Below are positions 43,758 through 56,631 of a stretch of DNA of 64,000 nt, one piece after another. Below the pieces are notes generated by a model that was not told where the DNA came from, made no database searches, and worked only from the letters and a program-made list of their open reading frames with translations. Source of the stretch: Dipteronia dyeriana. Its lineage: Eukaryota > Streptophyta > Magnoliopsida > Sapindales > Sapindaceae. The first letter of the stretch is position 1. Every line of letters begins with the position of its first letter. A program made the position numbers and the translations under genes. The stretch lies in contig CM065297.1 of the NCBI GenBank assembly GCA_032871835.1, positions 16,847,098 to 16,911,097 on the forward strand, in the 5' to 3' direction.

Positions 43758-43765
43758 TTTATATA
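43758..43765 (-). promoter_or_regulatory. Putative TATA box of the ZAT5-like gene
   Basis: Minus strand TATATAAA about 77-84 bases upstream of the first ATG, a normal distance for a plant promoter with a short leader. Inferred from sequence only. Confidence 0.5.
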
Positions 43766-46080
43766 AGAGTACTAGTGAAGAGAGTCAAAAATAAATATGC
43801 AAAACCAAAACCCGTGAACAGTAAACGTGTATATATGCTTTGCCAGTCTTGCGATTCCAATAATGGAAGTTACATATGTGTTTGTATATATATATATAGG
43901 TGTTTTAATTGGGTAAATAAAAATAAATAAATAAAGAGAGAAAGAGGGAAAGATGCAATGGAAGTATGAGGAGGCGAGGAAAGGAGTGAGATTCGGTTGG
44001 CTTTGAAGCAAGCCCATTACTTTTTGGCGACGATTCCTTAATTCAGGATTGCTTTGCAAGCCTGGAACCACATATTTTGCGCCTCAAAAACCCGCACCTT
44101 TTCTTTTTTCTTTTTTTTTTTCCCTTTATTTGCTTATGTTTCTGTTACGTACTCTTTCTTTGTTATTTGCTTTCTATATATGTCCTAATTATTACGGCGC
44201 TTGATTTTACCATACTAGCATTAAGTTGAATCACCGGCTAGCATGTGATGTACATATCCCTTCCATGTCAATGGTGTAGGTTTGGATTTTATTGTACGCC
44301 TTTTATAAAAGACAAATAGCAAGTATTTTTCATGTTATTATGAAAATAGGTATATATCTTTCGGTTATGAAAGTAAATATCTATTTAGTGTTTAATCTCG
44401 ATAACATACAACAACCACCGGCTCTTTCGGTGTTAACTTTTTTTTAAAAGAAAAATAAAAGGTCTAACCATGTTTTGAGTAGTGTAATTAGCTATCGTGA
44501 CTTAATTTGTGTGACTACTAGCATATTTTTATTGTTGTTTTTGGAGCATTAACTCATATAATCAAGCAGATCATGTGCAGTTGACCCACCCAGTTCACAT
44601 TGTATTGTACATGTACTTAATTGTATGTTTTACAGCCACAAACCCAAAAATCACGCAGGCTAAATGATCTAATTATTCGATTAATATTATTTTCTAAGCT
44701 CTACCCAATCATTGGGGTCGGTATATACTAATATAGAGGAACAAAATTGTGACACCTTTCCCCACAAACAAATTAAGTCAATTGTATATGCTAGGATGAT
44801 TTTTGCTTCAATAATTATCCACATCCAGTTTTTAGAATATATATATATAATATGGTACAATGTGAATTGGCTTGCTTAATTGTCTAGTGAATAATTGATG
44901 ACATTAATTGTCTAGTGCTTAATTGTATATGCTAGGATGATTTCTGCTGTTCTTAGGGGCTGTTGCTCTTTTATGTTGTTCTCTGGTGTTTGTTGTTTCT
45001 TTAGTCTCTCTTGAGGTCTGGTTTTTGTTTATGTTTGGGGAGTGTTTGTCATCCTCTGTTTTGTGGCGTCTTTGTCTTTTTGGCTTCATTTATAAATCGA
45101 TATTTTAAAAAAAATAAAAAACAATGTAAACGAAATAATTATACAAATCCTATAACACGATAAGCATTATAGAATTCTTAATACATTAGAAAAATGCAAT
45201 TAATCATGTAGTTTATAATTTAATATAATACTTTAGTCTTCTTAATAATTAACACCAAACTATGCCTTATGCTAATATCCAGTTAATAGAGTAATAATTT
45301 ATAGTTTGTAATATCTACCGATATAAAACTATTGAGTTTGTAGGTTCGAACCATATCCCTTTCTTCTCAAATCCTAAATTAATTGTGATAGTTAAAAAAA
45401 AAACATTGCGACACTTTAATGTGATAATTAATATATGATTATGTGTATAACATAAGAAAGTTCCAATGTACATTGCTATCTCTAGAATTAAAATTTCAAC
45501 TCCTAGTTACACTGAATATTAACTCTTCATCTTTTTTTTCTTATTGTCATGTTGATTGCATAGAACTTGCAGTTTACAGGAATCAAAATATGAACATCAT
45601 ATACAAATAAATTAAATAGAATAAACAAGGGCGGTGGCTTTACTGCTAGGTTTTCTAATCATAATTTTTTTTTTGAAAAAAAAAGTGTAGGAACTGTGAA
45701 GTGGAGAGAGAGAGCGAGAGGGAGAAGTGTGTGGTAATGGATATGGAAGAGATTCTTGGCGTGTGGAATTATTAGGAGGACGGGTTGTGAGGGGCACGTA
45801 AGGCCAAACAGCAGACAGCAATAGCATCATCCATCTCGCAAGAAATAGAAATAGTTAAGTCACCACTCACCACCACCCTTAAAACTAAGTAAAGCAGCAA
45901 ACTGCCCTCGATTTAATTTTATCATTTTTATTGGATTTCGATTTGGTTGGTGAAGGAATATACCGTATATGCAATATCTCTTCCTCCTTCATTAATTTGC
46001 TTCCTTCTTGTTTCCCTTACTCTTCTACTACTACTTCTCCACGCTCTTTTATATTCTAATATTCTATCAAAAAAATTATA
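43766..46080. other. Intergenic, no gene seen
   Basis: AT-rich. A GA-rich run (45,703-45,725) and a B-box-like GGTTCGAACC (about 45,343), possibly from an old SINE, are the only features. Open frames lack recognisable homology. Confidence 0.45.
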
Positions 46081-46089
46081 TTATTATTA
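46081..46089. repeat. Left 9-bp TSD of the 5.8-kb MULE
   Basis: TTATTATTA, matched at 51900-51908. Low complexity but in exact register with both element ends. Confidence 0.7.
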
Positions 46090-46205
46090 GAGGAAATTAT
46101 AAGAAATGATCAAAAAATTTATTGAGTTATTGTTTTTAGCCAAAATTTTATATTTGATTATACTTATCATATTTAGACATGAATAGACAAAATTACCCTT
46201 CCTTT

Positions 46206-46805
46206 TGTATTTACTACACCCACCCAATCTTCAAATATCTCTCTCTCTCTCTCTCTCTGATAATTTGAAAATCTGATCTCTCTCTTTGGCGACCGTCGTC
46301 CATCTGCCACCCCCTTACCTGTCGACGCTGCAAACAAGAGACTGAAACCCAGCAGCGTCACCTGTAACAAAACCCAACGACATCTTCTTCGTCTCTATTA
46401 GGCGTCTCTGTCTTCGTCTCTCTTCAACCGAAACCCAGGAGATTGAAAACCAGGAATACGTCTCTCTCCTGAAGTAGATCCGGCCGAGCAGGTAAGATTG
46501 GTGGTGGTGGTGAAAAGGGGTCGCAGATGGGTGGATGTGGTGAAAAAAATGACCGGTTTTTTTTTTCATTTTTACATCTATAATTATCTCTGTAAATACA
46601 AATGGTTGTTCTATTATTTTTCAGTCCGGGATTGAATGAAAATGAGACCACTTGTGGGTTTGCTGAATTTTTTGTTTTTTGAATATTTCAAGCTACCGTT
46701 CGAGGTTTGTCTCGCTTCTCGTTCGCCGAAGCCGCTGTTGTCGTCGTCGTCTGCTTTGTCGTGCTTACTCGTCGACACCCACGCCATCGCTCGTCGTTGC
46801 CTTCT
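46206..46805. other. Left subterminal zone of the 5.8-kb MULE
   Basis: (CT)n run (46,238-46,258) and CG-rich, exon-like sequence, possibly a transcribed leader. 46,806-47,680 is T-rich, intron-like DNA without a recognised gene. Confidence 0.4.
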
Positions 46806-47681
46806 TTAGCTATTGGTGAGTTAACTAGCATTGATACTAGAATAATTAATTTTTAAGAAATAGGGTTTCATTAAAAAAAATGGTTGTTTATCCTTGATTA
46901 CACATCAGTTAGTTTAGGAAATAGGGAGAGATTTTCATTTTCATTGTATTGCCATGAACTTCAACCTCTAAAATTATGTTCATATTTTGTGATTTTCATT
47001 TTCATTGTAGGTCGCTTATTTTGTTTCTGCATTTTTGGATTTTCATTTTGTATTTCGTTCTGGATTTTCATTTCATTGTATGTTCATACTTGTTGTATAA
47101 ATGGTTCAATCATATAGTTTTTATTTATACATTTGTTGTCATGATCATTTGCAAGAATTATTAATGAACATGATATTGAATTGGTGCATTTGTTTGTGAA
47201 CCTTAAAAATTAATTTGATAATTTGTTTGTAATAAACAAAAAAAGATTTTATTTCAAAAGTTATTGGAATATTTAGACTATACATTGCTTACACTTTTTG
47301 ATCAATTCTTTCTAGGTTTGGAAAATATTTTATGTTTAAACATTTATTTGCTAACTAAAAGCTAGTTGAGATTATGTAGTTCCTCTCCTAAATCATGTTT
47401 AATCCAGTTGATGGATTTCGTTATTTAGCTTCTTATGATTATCCTTGATTACACAATAGTTTTATTTTGGCTTGGTGGATTATATATAGCTTGGTTTAAA
47501 TTAATGATGTTTTAGTTTTCTATAAGAAATAATGAATTGGGCATGGTTTTTTGTGGTGTAACACAACTGTTTCGGTTAATGTCATTTTGTGAAGAGAAGA
47601 TTGTTCTGAAGCAATTCCCTTGTACTGATTAGCAGTATAGAAAAAAAAACATGGTTTTGTTCAAAGGTAAGTGGTTCGGCT

Positions 47682-48270
47682 CAAGGGCGTACCCAGAATT
47701 TTTTGTTGAGGTGGGCTAAAAGAAAACTACAATTTTTTTATGAAGAAATTTCAATCATTGAAAAGCAAAGATACATTTAAATAAGGGGACATAACCAACC
47801 TTACCCTTCAATATGAATACAATAATCAAATTATATAAGCAGAGAGTTTGGGTGTAATCTGTAAATCCATACGTTCTTGCATTCACTTTAATTTAATAAT
47901 GACACTATGTTGTGTTTATTTTTCATTTTTTAGGTCCACAAAACTGTCAATGTTGGTACTACAATAGTAACACTAACATGACTCTTGTTTTAATTTTTGT
48001 AAGATTGTGATGCCTTTTTTGTGTGGGTATTTTGACATCATATAAAGTAAACATGTACATTCTTACATCTTTGGTTAGAACGGAACTAGTTTGGTGGGGC
48101 AAGTTTGCATAGACCAACTGAATATATAGTTCCAACATAACTGTACAAGTTTGACATGGACTGAAGATATAACATGTGATGTAAGTCGATGGGTGTGATG
48201 TATTGAATTTTTTTTTCCAAAAGCTGACCTGCCTATAGCCCGAGTTAGCCCTCTAGTCCGTCCGCCCTTG
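47682..48270. mobile_element. hAT-type MITE nested in the MULE (589 bp)
   Basis: Ends CAAGGGCGTACC and, reversed, CAAGGGCGGACG, close to the hAT-type CARGGGCGG end. It is flanked by a perfect 8-bp duplication GTTCGGCT (47674-47681 and 48271-48278), the length typical of hAT elements. No coding capacity. Confidence 0.88.
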
Positions 48271-48327
48271 GTTCGGCTAATTTTGATCTTTGGACTAAAG
48301 CTTGTAATTACATTTCTTCTGTTGCAG

Positions 48328-48809
48328 ATGCGTTAAATTGTGAAAAGAAGCAAAAGGGAAGTGAGAGCATTGTACAGAGATAGAGAGTTCCTCCTGTTGG
48401 ATCTTTCAAAGTAAATGTGGATGCAGAGCAAGTGCTGCACTTGTTTTTGAAGTATTTGTCTTTGTTGAAATCGTTGTAGCAAGAGCAGTTATGGAAGGTA
48501 TTTTAGGGATATTGACAATGGGTGGTTTCTAGTTTTGATTGAGTCAAATGTTTTAGGTATTATTAATTTTTGTACATAAAAAATTGATAGTTGGAGTGAT
48601 GTGAATAACATTATCTTTTTTATATTCTTTTATCGATAGATCGATACTTAGATAGATACAGGCAGGTGATTATATCTTTTGCTCCTAAGAGATGTAGCAA
48701 AATTGGACATGAATTGGCTAGACATTCTATTAGTGTTTATAGGTTGTTATTGGGAAGATTTGTTCCCATTGATGATGATTTTAGCTTGAATCTAGTTTGT
48801 ATTTCCTGA
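48328..48809 (+). pseudogene. RNase H-like (RVT_3) gene fragment
   Basis: After an acceptor-like GTTGCAG the reading is RVPPVGSFKVNVDAEQ, the N-terminal signature of plant RVT_3/RNase H-like domains (P-x-G-x-x-K-x-N-V-D-A). In other frames EIVVARAVMEGILG and WFLVLIESNVLGIIN follow (helix and IESD-like strand), and then VIISFAPKRCSKIGHELARH with a stop at 48807-48809, matching the usual NKVAHxLAR tail. Frame breaks and a likely intron (48,560-48,640) separate the pieces. It may be a captured host or LINE-type gene; not functional as read. Confidence 0.65.
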
Positions 48810-50010
48810 CATGTAACTTCAAAAACAAGTGTCAACTAGAATGTAACTTGGAACACGAAGGACGAACTTGATATACAACTGACATATAACTTGAAAATGA
48901 AGTTATATGTCAGTTTAAAATGAAGTTACATGTTTGTTCAACACATAATTTAATTTCATAATAACACGCCAGTAGTGTTACATGGTAGAAGTTACATGCC
49001 CAGTTGAAAATGAAGTTACGTACCAGTTCAAAATGAAGTTACATGCCAGTTCAAAATAAAGTTACATGTCTGTCCAAAAAAAAAACAAAATAGAACTTCA
49101 GTAATATTACATGTTAGAAGTTACATGGCCGTTGAAAATGAAGTTACATGCCAGTTCAAAATGAAGTTACATGCCAGTTCAAAATAAAAATCATTTCAGA
49201 ATAGAACTTCAGTAATGTTATATGTTAGAAGTTATATGCCCGTTGAAAATGAAGTTACATGCCAGTTCAAAATGAAGTTACATGCTTGTCCAAAAAAAAT
49301 TAATTTCAGAATAGAACTTCAGTAATGTTACATGTTAGAAGTTACATGTACGTTGAAAATGAAGTTATATGCCAGTTCAAAATGAAGTTACATGTCAGTT
49401 CAAAAAAATCTTTTCAGAATAGAACTTCAGTAATATTACATGTTAGAAGTTACATGCCCGTTAAAAATGAAGTTACATGCCAGTTCAAAATGAAGTTACA
49501 TGCCAGTTAAAAAAAAAATCATTTCAGAATAGAACTTCAGTAATGTTACATGTTAGAAGTTATATGACCGTTGAAAATGAAGTTACATGCTAGTTCAAAA
49601 TGAAGTTACATGCCAGTTCAAAAAAAAAAATTCAGAATAGAACTTCAGTAATGTTACATGTTAGAAGTTACATGCCCGTTGAAAATGAAGTTGCATGCCA
49701 GTTCAAAATAAAGTTACATGCTTGTCCAAAAAGAATAATCAGAATAGAACTTCAGTAATGTTACATTTTAAAAGTTACATGCACGTTGAAAATGAAGTTA
49801 CATGCCAGTTCAAAATGAAGTTACATGCCTCTTAAAAAAATTCATTTCAGAATAAAACTCCAGTAATGTTACATGTTAGAAGTTACATGCCGGTTCATTT
49901 CATTACCATATTTTGAAGACTGGTTTTTAAATACAATTCCAGAATTATTGCATGCTAGAAGTTACATGTTAGTTGATAATGAAGTTGAATGTCAGTTGAT
50001 AATGAAGTCA
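48810..50010. repeat. Tandem array, unit about 109 bp with a 23-bp inner repeat
   Basis: The landmark TAGAACTTCAGTAATGTTAC recurs at 49091, 49202, 49312, 49420, 49530, 49638, 49745 and, degenerated, 49854, spacing 107-111 bp. Each unit contains three or four copies of a shorter word, GAAGTTACATGCCAGTTCAA and close variants, so the array has two levels. More diverged copies extend to 48,810 and 50,010. Confidence 0.93.
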
Positions 50011-50593
50011 TATGCCTATTCAGAACAAAATTTCAGTATCATTCATTTCATGAACTTCGAAAACAACGATGATACATCAACAAAGTAATCAATTACAATT
50101 GATAATGAAGTTACATGACAAAGAACAACTTCCAAAACAACTATGCCTAATCAAAAAAGCTATCAATCTATCGGTACACTATCTGCAATATCGAAATTCA
50201 GTCACTATGCCGACACATTGTCTGCAATTTTGAAATTCACACTTAAAATTTATCATATCACTACATATGTCAAAAACAATCTCAAAAACCCATTAAAAGC
50301 AAGACAATAATACAAACTCCATTTTATCAATTCCAATAGTCTTAATACAAAGCGAAGACATGTAAATTTAAGGTTTAGACCAATAATGATCCATCTCAAA
50401 TGTAATATCAAAGCTTGAGCCATATATGAAGTCGTTTATATTTACAATGAAACTACTTTAATTTAGTTCAATTTCATTAGACACGGTGAGACCGACTCAC
50501 ACAAGTTCTACTCCATATAGAGATGCAAACACTAAAAAGAAAGATTAAGATTCTTTGAGGAGATAAAAACAAAAATATTTGCATTAGTAATAT

Positions 50594-50782
50594 TTGGAAT
50601 TGGCTATAGAGAATCTAATGGAAATATCTTTTAGTGGAAAGGGATCAGATGCTCATATGAGGACAATGACAAACAAGGAAATAGCACAAAGTAATCCATT
50701 CATGTTTGATTTCGATAGATATAAAGTAGGGGAAATGTTGTTATCAGGTTCTCCAAGACCAGTAGTAGAGTTAGTTGGTTAA
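50594..50782 (+). CDS. Short unidentified open frame in the MULE
   Basis: 62 aa ending SNPFMFDFDRYKVGEMLLSG then SPRPVVELVG and a stop. The composition looks protein-like rather than random, but I do not recognise a family and the start is not supported. It may be the 3' end of a captured gene. Confidence 0.25.
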   Translation: MELAIENLMEISFSGKGSDAHMRTMTNKEIAQSNPFMFDFDRYKVGEMLLSGSPRPVVELVG

Positions 50783-50789
50783 ACAAGTT

Positions 50790-51500
50790 ATGCTGCTTCG
50801 ATAACTTTTCCTACACAATACAACTGTTTTTTTTAGTTAAATTTTATTAAAGAAAATCCCAGAGGGACAAGGATCACAAACAAAAGACCTAACGCTGACC
50901 ATGCAGCAAACAGGCGCAAAAACAGGGGCCTACAACTGGAGTAAAGCCACCAGAAACAGAGCAAAAACACATGGCATAACAAGAACACCAAGAAAGCAAC
51001 GGATTGACACAAATAATTGAGAGTTTTAACTCAGATCCTCTGCTTTCAACCTGGTAATAATTTTTCACATAACTATTTACAAATTCATTGGACTCCATTT
51101 CTTTCTTTGCTTTCAATTGCCCTAAATTAACTAGATTTGTTGTTGTTCTTTTTAGAGGGACTGAATTCTTCCCTAGTCAATCAATGCCATCAGTTAATAT
51201 TTAAGACTTCCATTTATGAATTATTATTTTTTTGGGATCGATTTTCAAAATTCAAGTGGGGGAGAAAATTATACAACTCCTACCAAAGTGTGTTGATAAA
51301 ATCAAAATTGTAATTTCTACAACACTTCAACGATCAACCTTCTACATTAAATAAAATTAAGAATTCAAAAGTTGATGACTAATCAAAGTTTAATTTTTAA
51401 CGTAATCAAGACTCTGTTTGGTTACAAAACAAATGGAAATACTCTGTTTGGATGAGAAAATTGATTATTGGAAACCAAACAAAACTAGAGTGTGGAAGAA
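50790..51500. other. MULE interior, no gene recognised
   Basis: Includes a block (50,820-51,010) with AAAATCCCAGAGGGACAAGG, which looks like a generic repeat remnant. Nothing else can be named. Confidence 0.35.
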
Positions 51501-51899
51501 ATTATGAGAAATTTACCTGCGTCTCCGGTGGCTTCGACGAAGAGAGAGGTGCGAGTCGACAGCGAGAGGATGCGATGAAGATAGAGGTACGAGATGACAA
51601 CAAACGGCAACGACGACGAGAGAGGTGGGAGACGACGATGAGCGGCGTTAACGGTGAGACAGGTGCAAGGTGACGACGAACTCTTCTCTTCCTTTCTCTC
51701 TCTTTCTTATTTTTTTACTCGATGTAACTGAAACCCTAAAAGAGCTGATCATTTCAATTTGGACTTAAATTTTTTTCTAATTTCAAATTAAGGGTATTTT
51801 TATCCAAAAGTGGTTAAAATTGATAAAAACAATAAAAAATATATTGATGGCTAAAAACAATAAACTGATAAATTTTTTGGTTACTTATGAATTCACCCC

Positions 51900-51908
51900 T
51901 TATTATTA
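51900..51908. repeat. Right 9-bp TSD of the 5.8-kb MULE
   Basis: TTATTATTA, identical to 46081-46089. Confidence 0.7.
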
Positions 51909-54900
51909 ACTTGTTTTTTTTTTATTATTATTCCTTTGATAATGCCATAATGATAAAACACTTTATATCTTTTCTCTCTCCACATGTAAGGAAGTAACAT
52001 TGCAGTAGCCATAAACTATCGAATCAAATATAAAGAACTTTGTTCTACAAACGATTTTATTAATATCTCAAAAACTGTATAGAAAAATAAATATGTTTCC
52101 AGTAGGATTCAGAAACCCTAATTTTCATTAAAAAGGAAAACTCCAAACAGGTAATTTCCAAAAACTAGAAAGTACTATTCCTAAACAAACTCAAAGAAAC
52201 AAAAATGAAATTAATAATAAAAACATCTAAAAACAAAAAAACTGTAAAACAGAGGTCAAAACGACCTTTTTTGACAAAAAGGTGAACAATTACAGGGTAA
52301 ATCTCCCATAACTAATGTAGGACTCGTCGATGTAATTCCAATGACATATTATTGGCTCAAATCGTGCATCGTTTGCCCCTTCAGTAGGCTCTTGTAGTGT
52401 GCTGTTATACATCATGGAAGATTGATAAGAGTAAATTGTTTCAAAGGAAAATACCGTAAAATATACATTATTTTGATCATAAAAATTATTAAAAATTGAA
52501 AATGTTACAAAAAAATTACCAAATGAATTTAACAAGAGGGAATGGGATCAATTTGATATTTATGAAAAATAAGAGGACTAATTTGGTTTAAAATGAAAAA
52601 AATATCAAACTATTTGGAATTAAGAAAAAGTTTGAGATTTATTTGATAATTTCCCTAAAATTAAAGTATATCATAAATTTGGAATGAATCTCAAAGAGTA
52701 GTCCATTAATGATAAAGGATGAAAACGAGACAAAATAAACTTGTAATAAATTAATAAAACGTTCTCTGTGAATTCGAAATGCAATTAACACCAAATGTTA
52801 CAACATTTAAGTCTTAATTAACTACTCGATCATGAAGGGTTAGCATAATGGTAAGGTTATGTCATGTGTTGTTTGGTTTTATAAGGTTTGGGTTTAGAAT
52901 CCCTTCATGAGTACCTGCAATTCTTCAAAGTCAAAGACAATATATATAGTCTCCTATTTCCTAAAAATTGTTGAGAGCACCAGAATTCGAATTTCGGGGA
53001 CACATCTTTTATTTATAACATTTTTTAAGATGCTTATGTGTCATGAAATTAGATAAAATCAGGAAAAATGATCCAAATTCCAAATGGATTTATATAAAGT
53101 TATAGTATTTGTACTTTGTACTCACTGTATTTTGTTTTTTTAACAATATTGCATTTCTTTACTATAAGGTAGTTAATATATAAAAAAAATTATTATTGGT
53201 CTTTCTCTTATAGGACGATACTAAAAAAAATTAAGATATATAATTGTTTTGTCATTTATATATAATTGTTTTGTAAAATAACGTTATAGAACTATATATT
53301 TATTTTTTTAGTTTTTTTCATACAAAACTAAGATTTTGAATTTATTTTTTTACAAAATCGTACCGACTAGATATAATTATTAAATAAGTATCGTTAAATT
53401 TCATACGACCTCCTTTTTACTTCGTAATTTCTAATGCCTAAATGATATGATATATATTAGAAACATCTAACCATTATTCTTTAAAAAAAAAACTTTAGGA
53501 AGATTATTCATTCTAAATTCCACAAAATCACTTGAAAAGTTTTCATTAAAATGCCCTGCTAGACAGTTAAAGGAGATAATTGTGTACTTAATTTAGATCT
53601 CATAAAGAAACGCAATTTTAAATAAAAATATAACTTTAAGAAAATTCAAGTTCAACTAGAGGGAGACAGCAAATAAAGCCATAATTATATTAATTAATGA
53701 AAACAAGTTTATTGCATATCCAATAGTCATTATTAATTCCATATAAATATAATATTGAATTAGTTGAGTTGGGTTGATGAGCAATCGATGGTAATGGAGT
53801 TTTGGGTGGTAGCTAGTGGGAGTAGTGAAAATACTCAGGAGTGGTATATTTGCTTTTAAGTAACCACTAGTGACTAGACAAGTTAAAACTGAAACACACA
53901 TAAAAATGTTTGCTTCAAACTCTTCAATTCCTCCAAATATCGATTGCGACTTCATGCCCACTCCACCAAATAAATATCAACTCCAGTTACTCTACTTACT
54001 GAAATATATATCTGCAAATGAATGGGGGCATGCAACACATTGTTTGTTCTTTTTATCAAATAAAAGTTCGTGATGTTTGGATTTATATTTAAATCCGTAA
54101 TTTTCTTTAAAACAATAATTATATATGAATGTATAGGGATGATGTGGTATACCGATTTCATTGAAGACTTTCTTATTTGGAAGCTTTAATTTCTTCTCTT
54201 GTGAGTTGTACGTGATTAATATAACACTTTAATTTTCTAGTCTGATGCCCAAAAAACTTCATTTTATTGAAAGCAATTAGAATGAATGCCCCTTTTTAGC
54301 TTCTTTTTAGATCCATTGACTTTCTTTTAGTCAATACAGTAGAGAAAAGTGATACAAATTGAAGAAAATGGTCACTTTATAGAATTATTTTGTGGGAAAC
54401 ATGCATAACATGTACACTGTAGGCCTGGTGAAGTGTGAACACGTACACACGTACGATAGCTGTTCCACATTTTCACTATACACTTGATAGACAGTTGATT
54501 AACAATTAAATGGATATTATCATCTCGCATGGTTTTTCAAGATTGAAACACATATTGACCACTCTCAAGTCTCAATCATATAATCAAACAGAATATGATA
54601 CCTTATTACTGATGATAAGTTCATTGCATGTGTTACTGTTTCACATTATATGATGGCAAAAAAAAAAAAAAAACCGTAGTTTATAATAAGTGTCGTAACA
54701 CGCAACAATTTATTTAACTTAAAACTCAGATAGGAAATTATATTTATAATGTAACAGTAACAATTTCATATAGTAACAAGACAAGTTTGCTGTCGAACAT
54801 AAGCACATAACAGAACATTATTAGCAGGTAAAACATCAATTTTTTGTTTCATGACCTCAACCTGCTAGCTCTCATATATGTGAACAAGAAATTTATTAAT

Positions 54901-55430
54901 TAGTGTAGAAGAATAAATGGTGCAATATGGATCCAGGTACAATCTCTTTTAATGCCTGACCTTTAAAACGAATAGCTTTTTAATCTCAAATTTGAAAGAG
55001 TTGAGACAGCTGCTTGCCTGTTTCCAATGCAAGTGGAGTGCTCAATCGTATCGAAGCTCTTCTCGTTTCAGTATATAACTTGCCTTGTTCGAAACTTCCT
55101 TTATATTTTGCCAATTTATGTGAACAAATCATCCTCCAGTTTTGAGTCTTTTCAAGGTGTCATGAGCATTTGTAAATCAGCCCAAGCTCAAAATCTTGAA
55201 CGAGATAAGACGTAGCCAAAGCCCACTTTAAAACGGACAGAACCTTCGTGTCTTCTAATTACTCGTTGGATCCCAAATTACATTTTATGCTTCTCATTTC
55301 TTCATCTTCTGATGTGCAGAAGAAAAAACATAAAAACTAAAAAGTTGTTTTACCTTTTTTTTTTTTTTTTTAGTCGTTCGAATACCGAAACATATTGAAT
55401 TTTACTGAAAATCGAATAACCATTGGAAAC
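51909..55430. other. AT-rich intergenic region
   Basis: No gene is supported. At 52,838-52,920 a plus-strand A-box-like TTAGCATAATGGTAAG followed by GGTTTAGAATCCC may be an old SINE. Other open frames are short and have no family resemblance. Confidence 0.4.
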
Positions 55431-55433
55431 TTA

Positions 55434-55763
55434 GGTCTCGTCCTGCAACTATTTTTCAGTCCGTTTTCGTTTTTATTTTTCAAAAACGATTTCGAAAATG
55501 CGTTCGTTAACTATTTTTCATTTTATTTTCGAAAAAAAAATGAAAAACAAATCCAGTGTTAAAAGCGAAAGATTTGAAAAACACAAAATACTTGTTTTTC
55601 GTTTTTCGTTTTTGTTTTTCATTTTGTTTTTCACTTTTTTAATATTAAAAAAAATCTTAAACTATTAATTGTACTGTTACACGTTTGATATGACTAATAC
55701 AAGACGGAACAAGATTTTTAAATTACCAAAGTGCCCCTCTTATATATATATTATAATTACTAT

Positions 55764-55795
<32 letters not shown>

Positions 55796-56631
55796 AATAT
55801 AAATTAATATATAATATATATTATATATCATATATATAATATTATAATATAGTTTATATTATAATACATATAATATATATATATAATATTACAATATATA
55901 AATATTATATAAAATATTATATATTATAATATATAATATTTTATAATTATGTAAATATTATGAAATAATATTCTATAATAATAAAATATTATATATATAA
56001 TAAATATGTAAATATTATATATATATATTATGATATATATATTTATTTATTTATTTATAAATATATAATAATATATTATATAATATTATATATATAATAT
56101 CAAATGTTATATATTTATATAGGATATAATGTCAAATATAATATAAAAAATATAATAATATTTCATATATAAAAAATATAATAATTTTTAATTTTATAAT
56201 AATATGTATATATATATTAATATAATATATATACAATTATATTTTTATTATATAATAATATATATTATAATTATTTATTTATAATTTAAGAGTTTAGTTT
56301 TGATTAATTCAATTTTTTGAATTAATTTTTGATGTGTTACTTTTGTTTAATTTAAAAATTACAATACAAAAATTATATTGGTTAATTATTTAATCAATTT
56401 GTATATAGTTGTAATAATATTAAACAAAATACTAAAATTGATATTTCAATTTTTGATAGTTTTCGGTTAACCTATCAGACACGTTTTTTCCGTTTTTATT
56501 TTCAAAATACAGCTTTCAATATTCGCTACCAGATGCGTTTTCAGAATTCAAAAATGAAACCAAAAATGTTGTTTTCATTTTCATTTTTATTTTCGAAAAA
56601 CAGCAACTGAAAAACGCTTACAGGACATACC
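55434..56631. mobile_element. AT-rich Tourist/Harbinger-like element (1,198 bp)
   Basis: Ends GGTCTCGTCCTGCAAC and, reversed, GGTATGTCCTGTAAGC, followed on both sides by TTTTTCAGT and then TTTTCG/AAAAACG-rich sequence. TTA flanks both sides (55431-55433 and 56632-56634), as in PIF/Harbinger relatives. The interior (55,735-56,280) is almost pure A and T with many TATATAT stretches, so the core may have expanded after insertion. Confidence 0.7.

Larger units (their letters stand above)
46090..51899. mobile_element. 5.8-kb Mutator-like element carrying gene fragments
   Basis: The left end starts GAGGAAATTATAAG and the right end, reversed, GGGGTGAATTCATAAG. Both continue with AAAAAATTTAT and then TTATTGTTTTTAGCCA, giving terminal inverted repeats of about 100 bp. 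A 9-bp duplication flanks it. Both subterminal zones have CG-rich, leader-like runs of CGTCGTCGTC/GACGACG (46,735-46,760; 51,530-51,680). No transposase was found. The element carries an RNase H-like fragment, a nested hAT MITE and a tandem array, so it is a non-autonomous, Pack-MULE-like element. Confidence 0.82.

Noticed and set aside
48810..50010. CRISPR-like array
   Set aside because: Repeats are head-to-tail without unique spacers, the genome is a plant nucleus, and the pattern is a higher-order minisatellite.
55027..55215. 62-aa plus-strand open frame
   Set aside because: No recognisable motif, no splice or promoter context, and length expected by chance.
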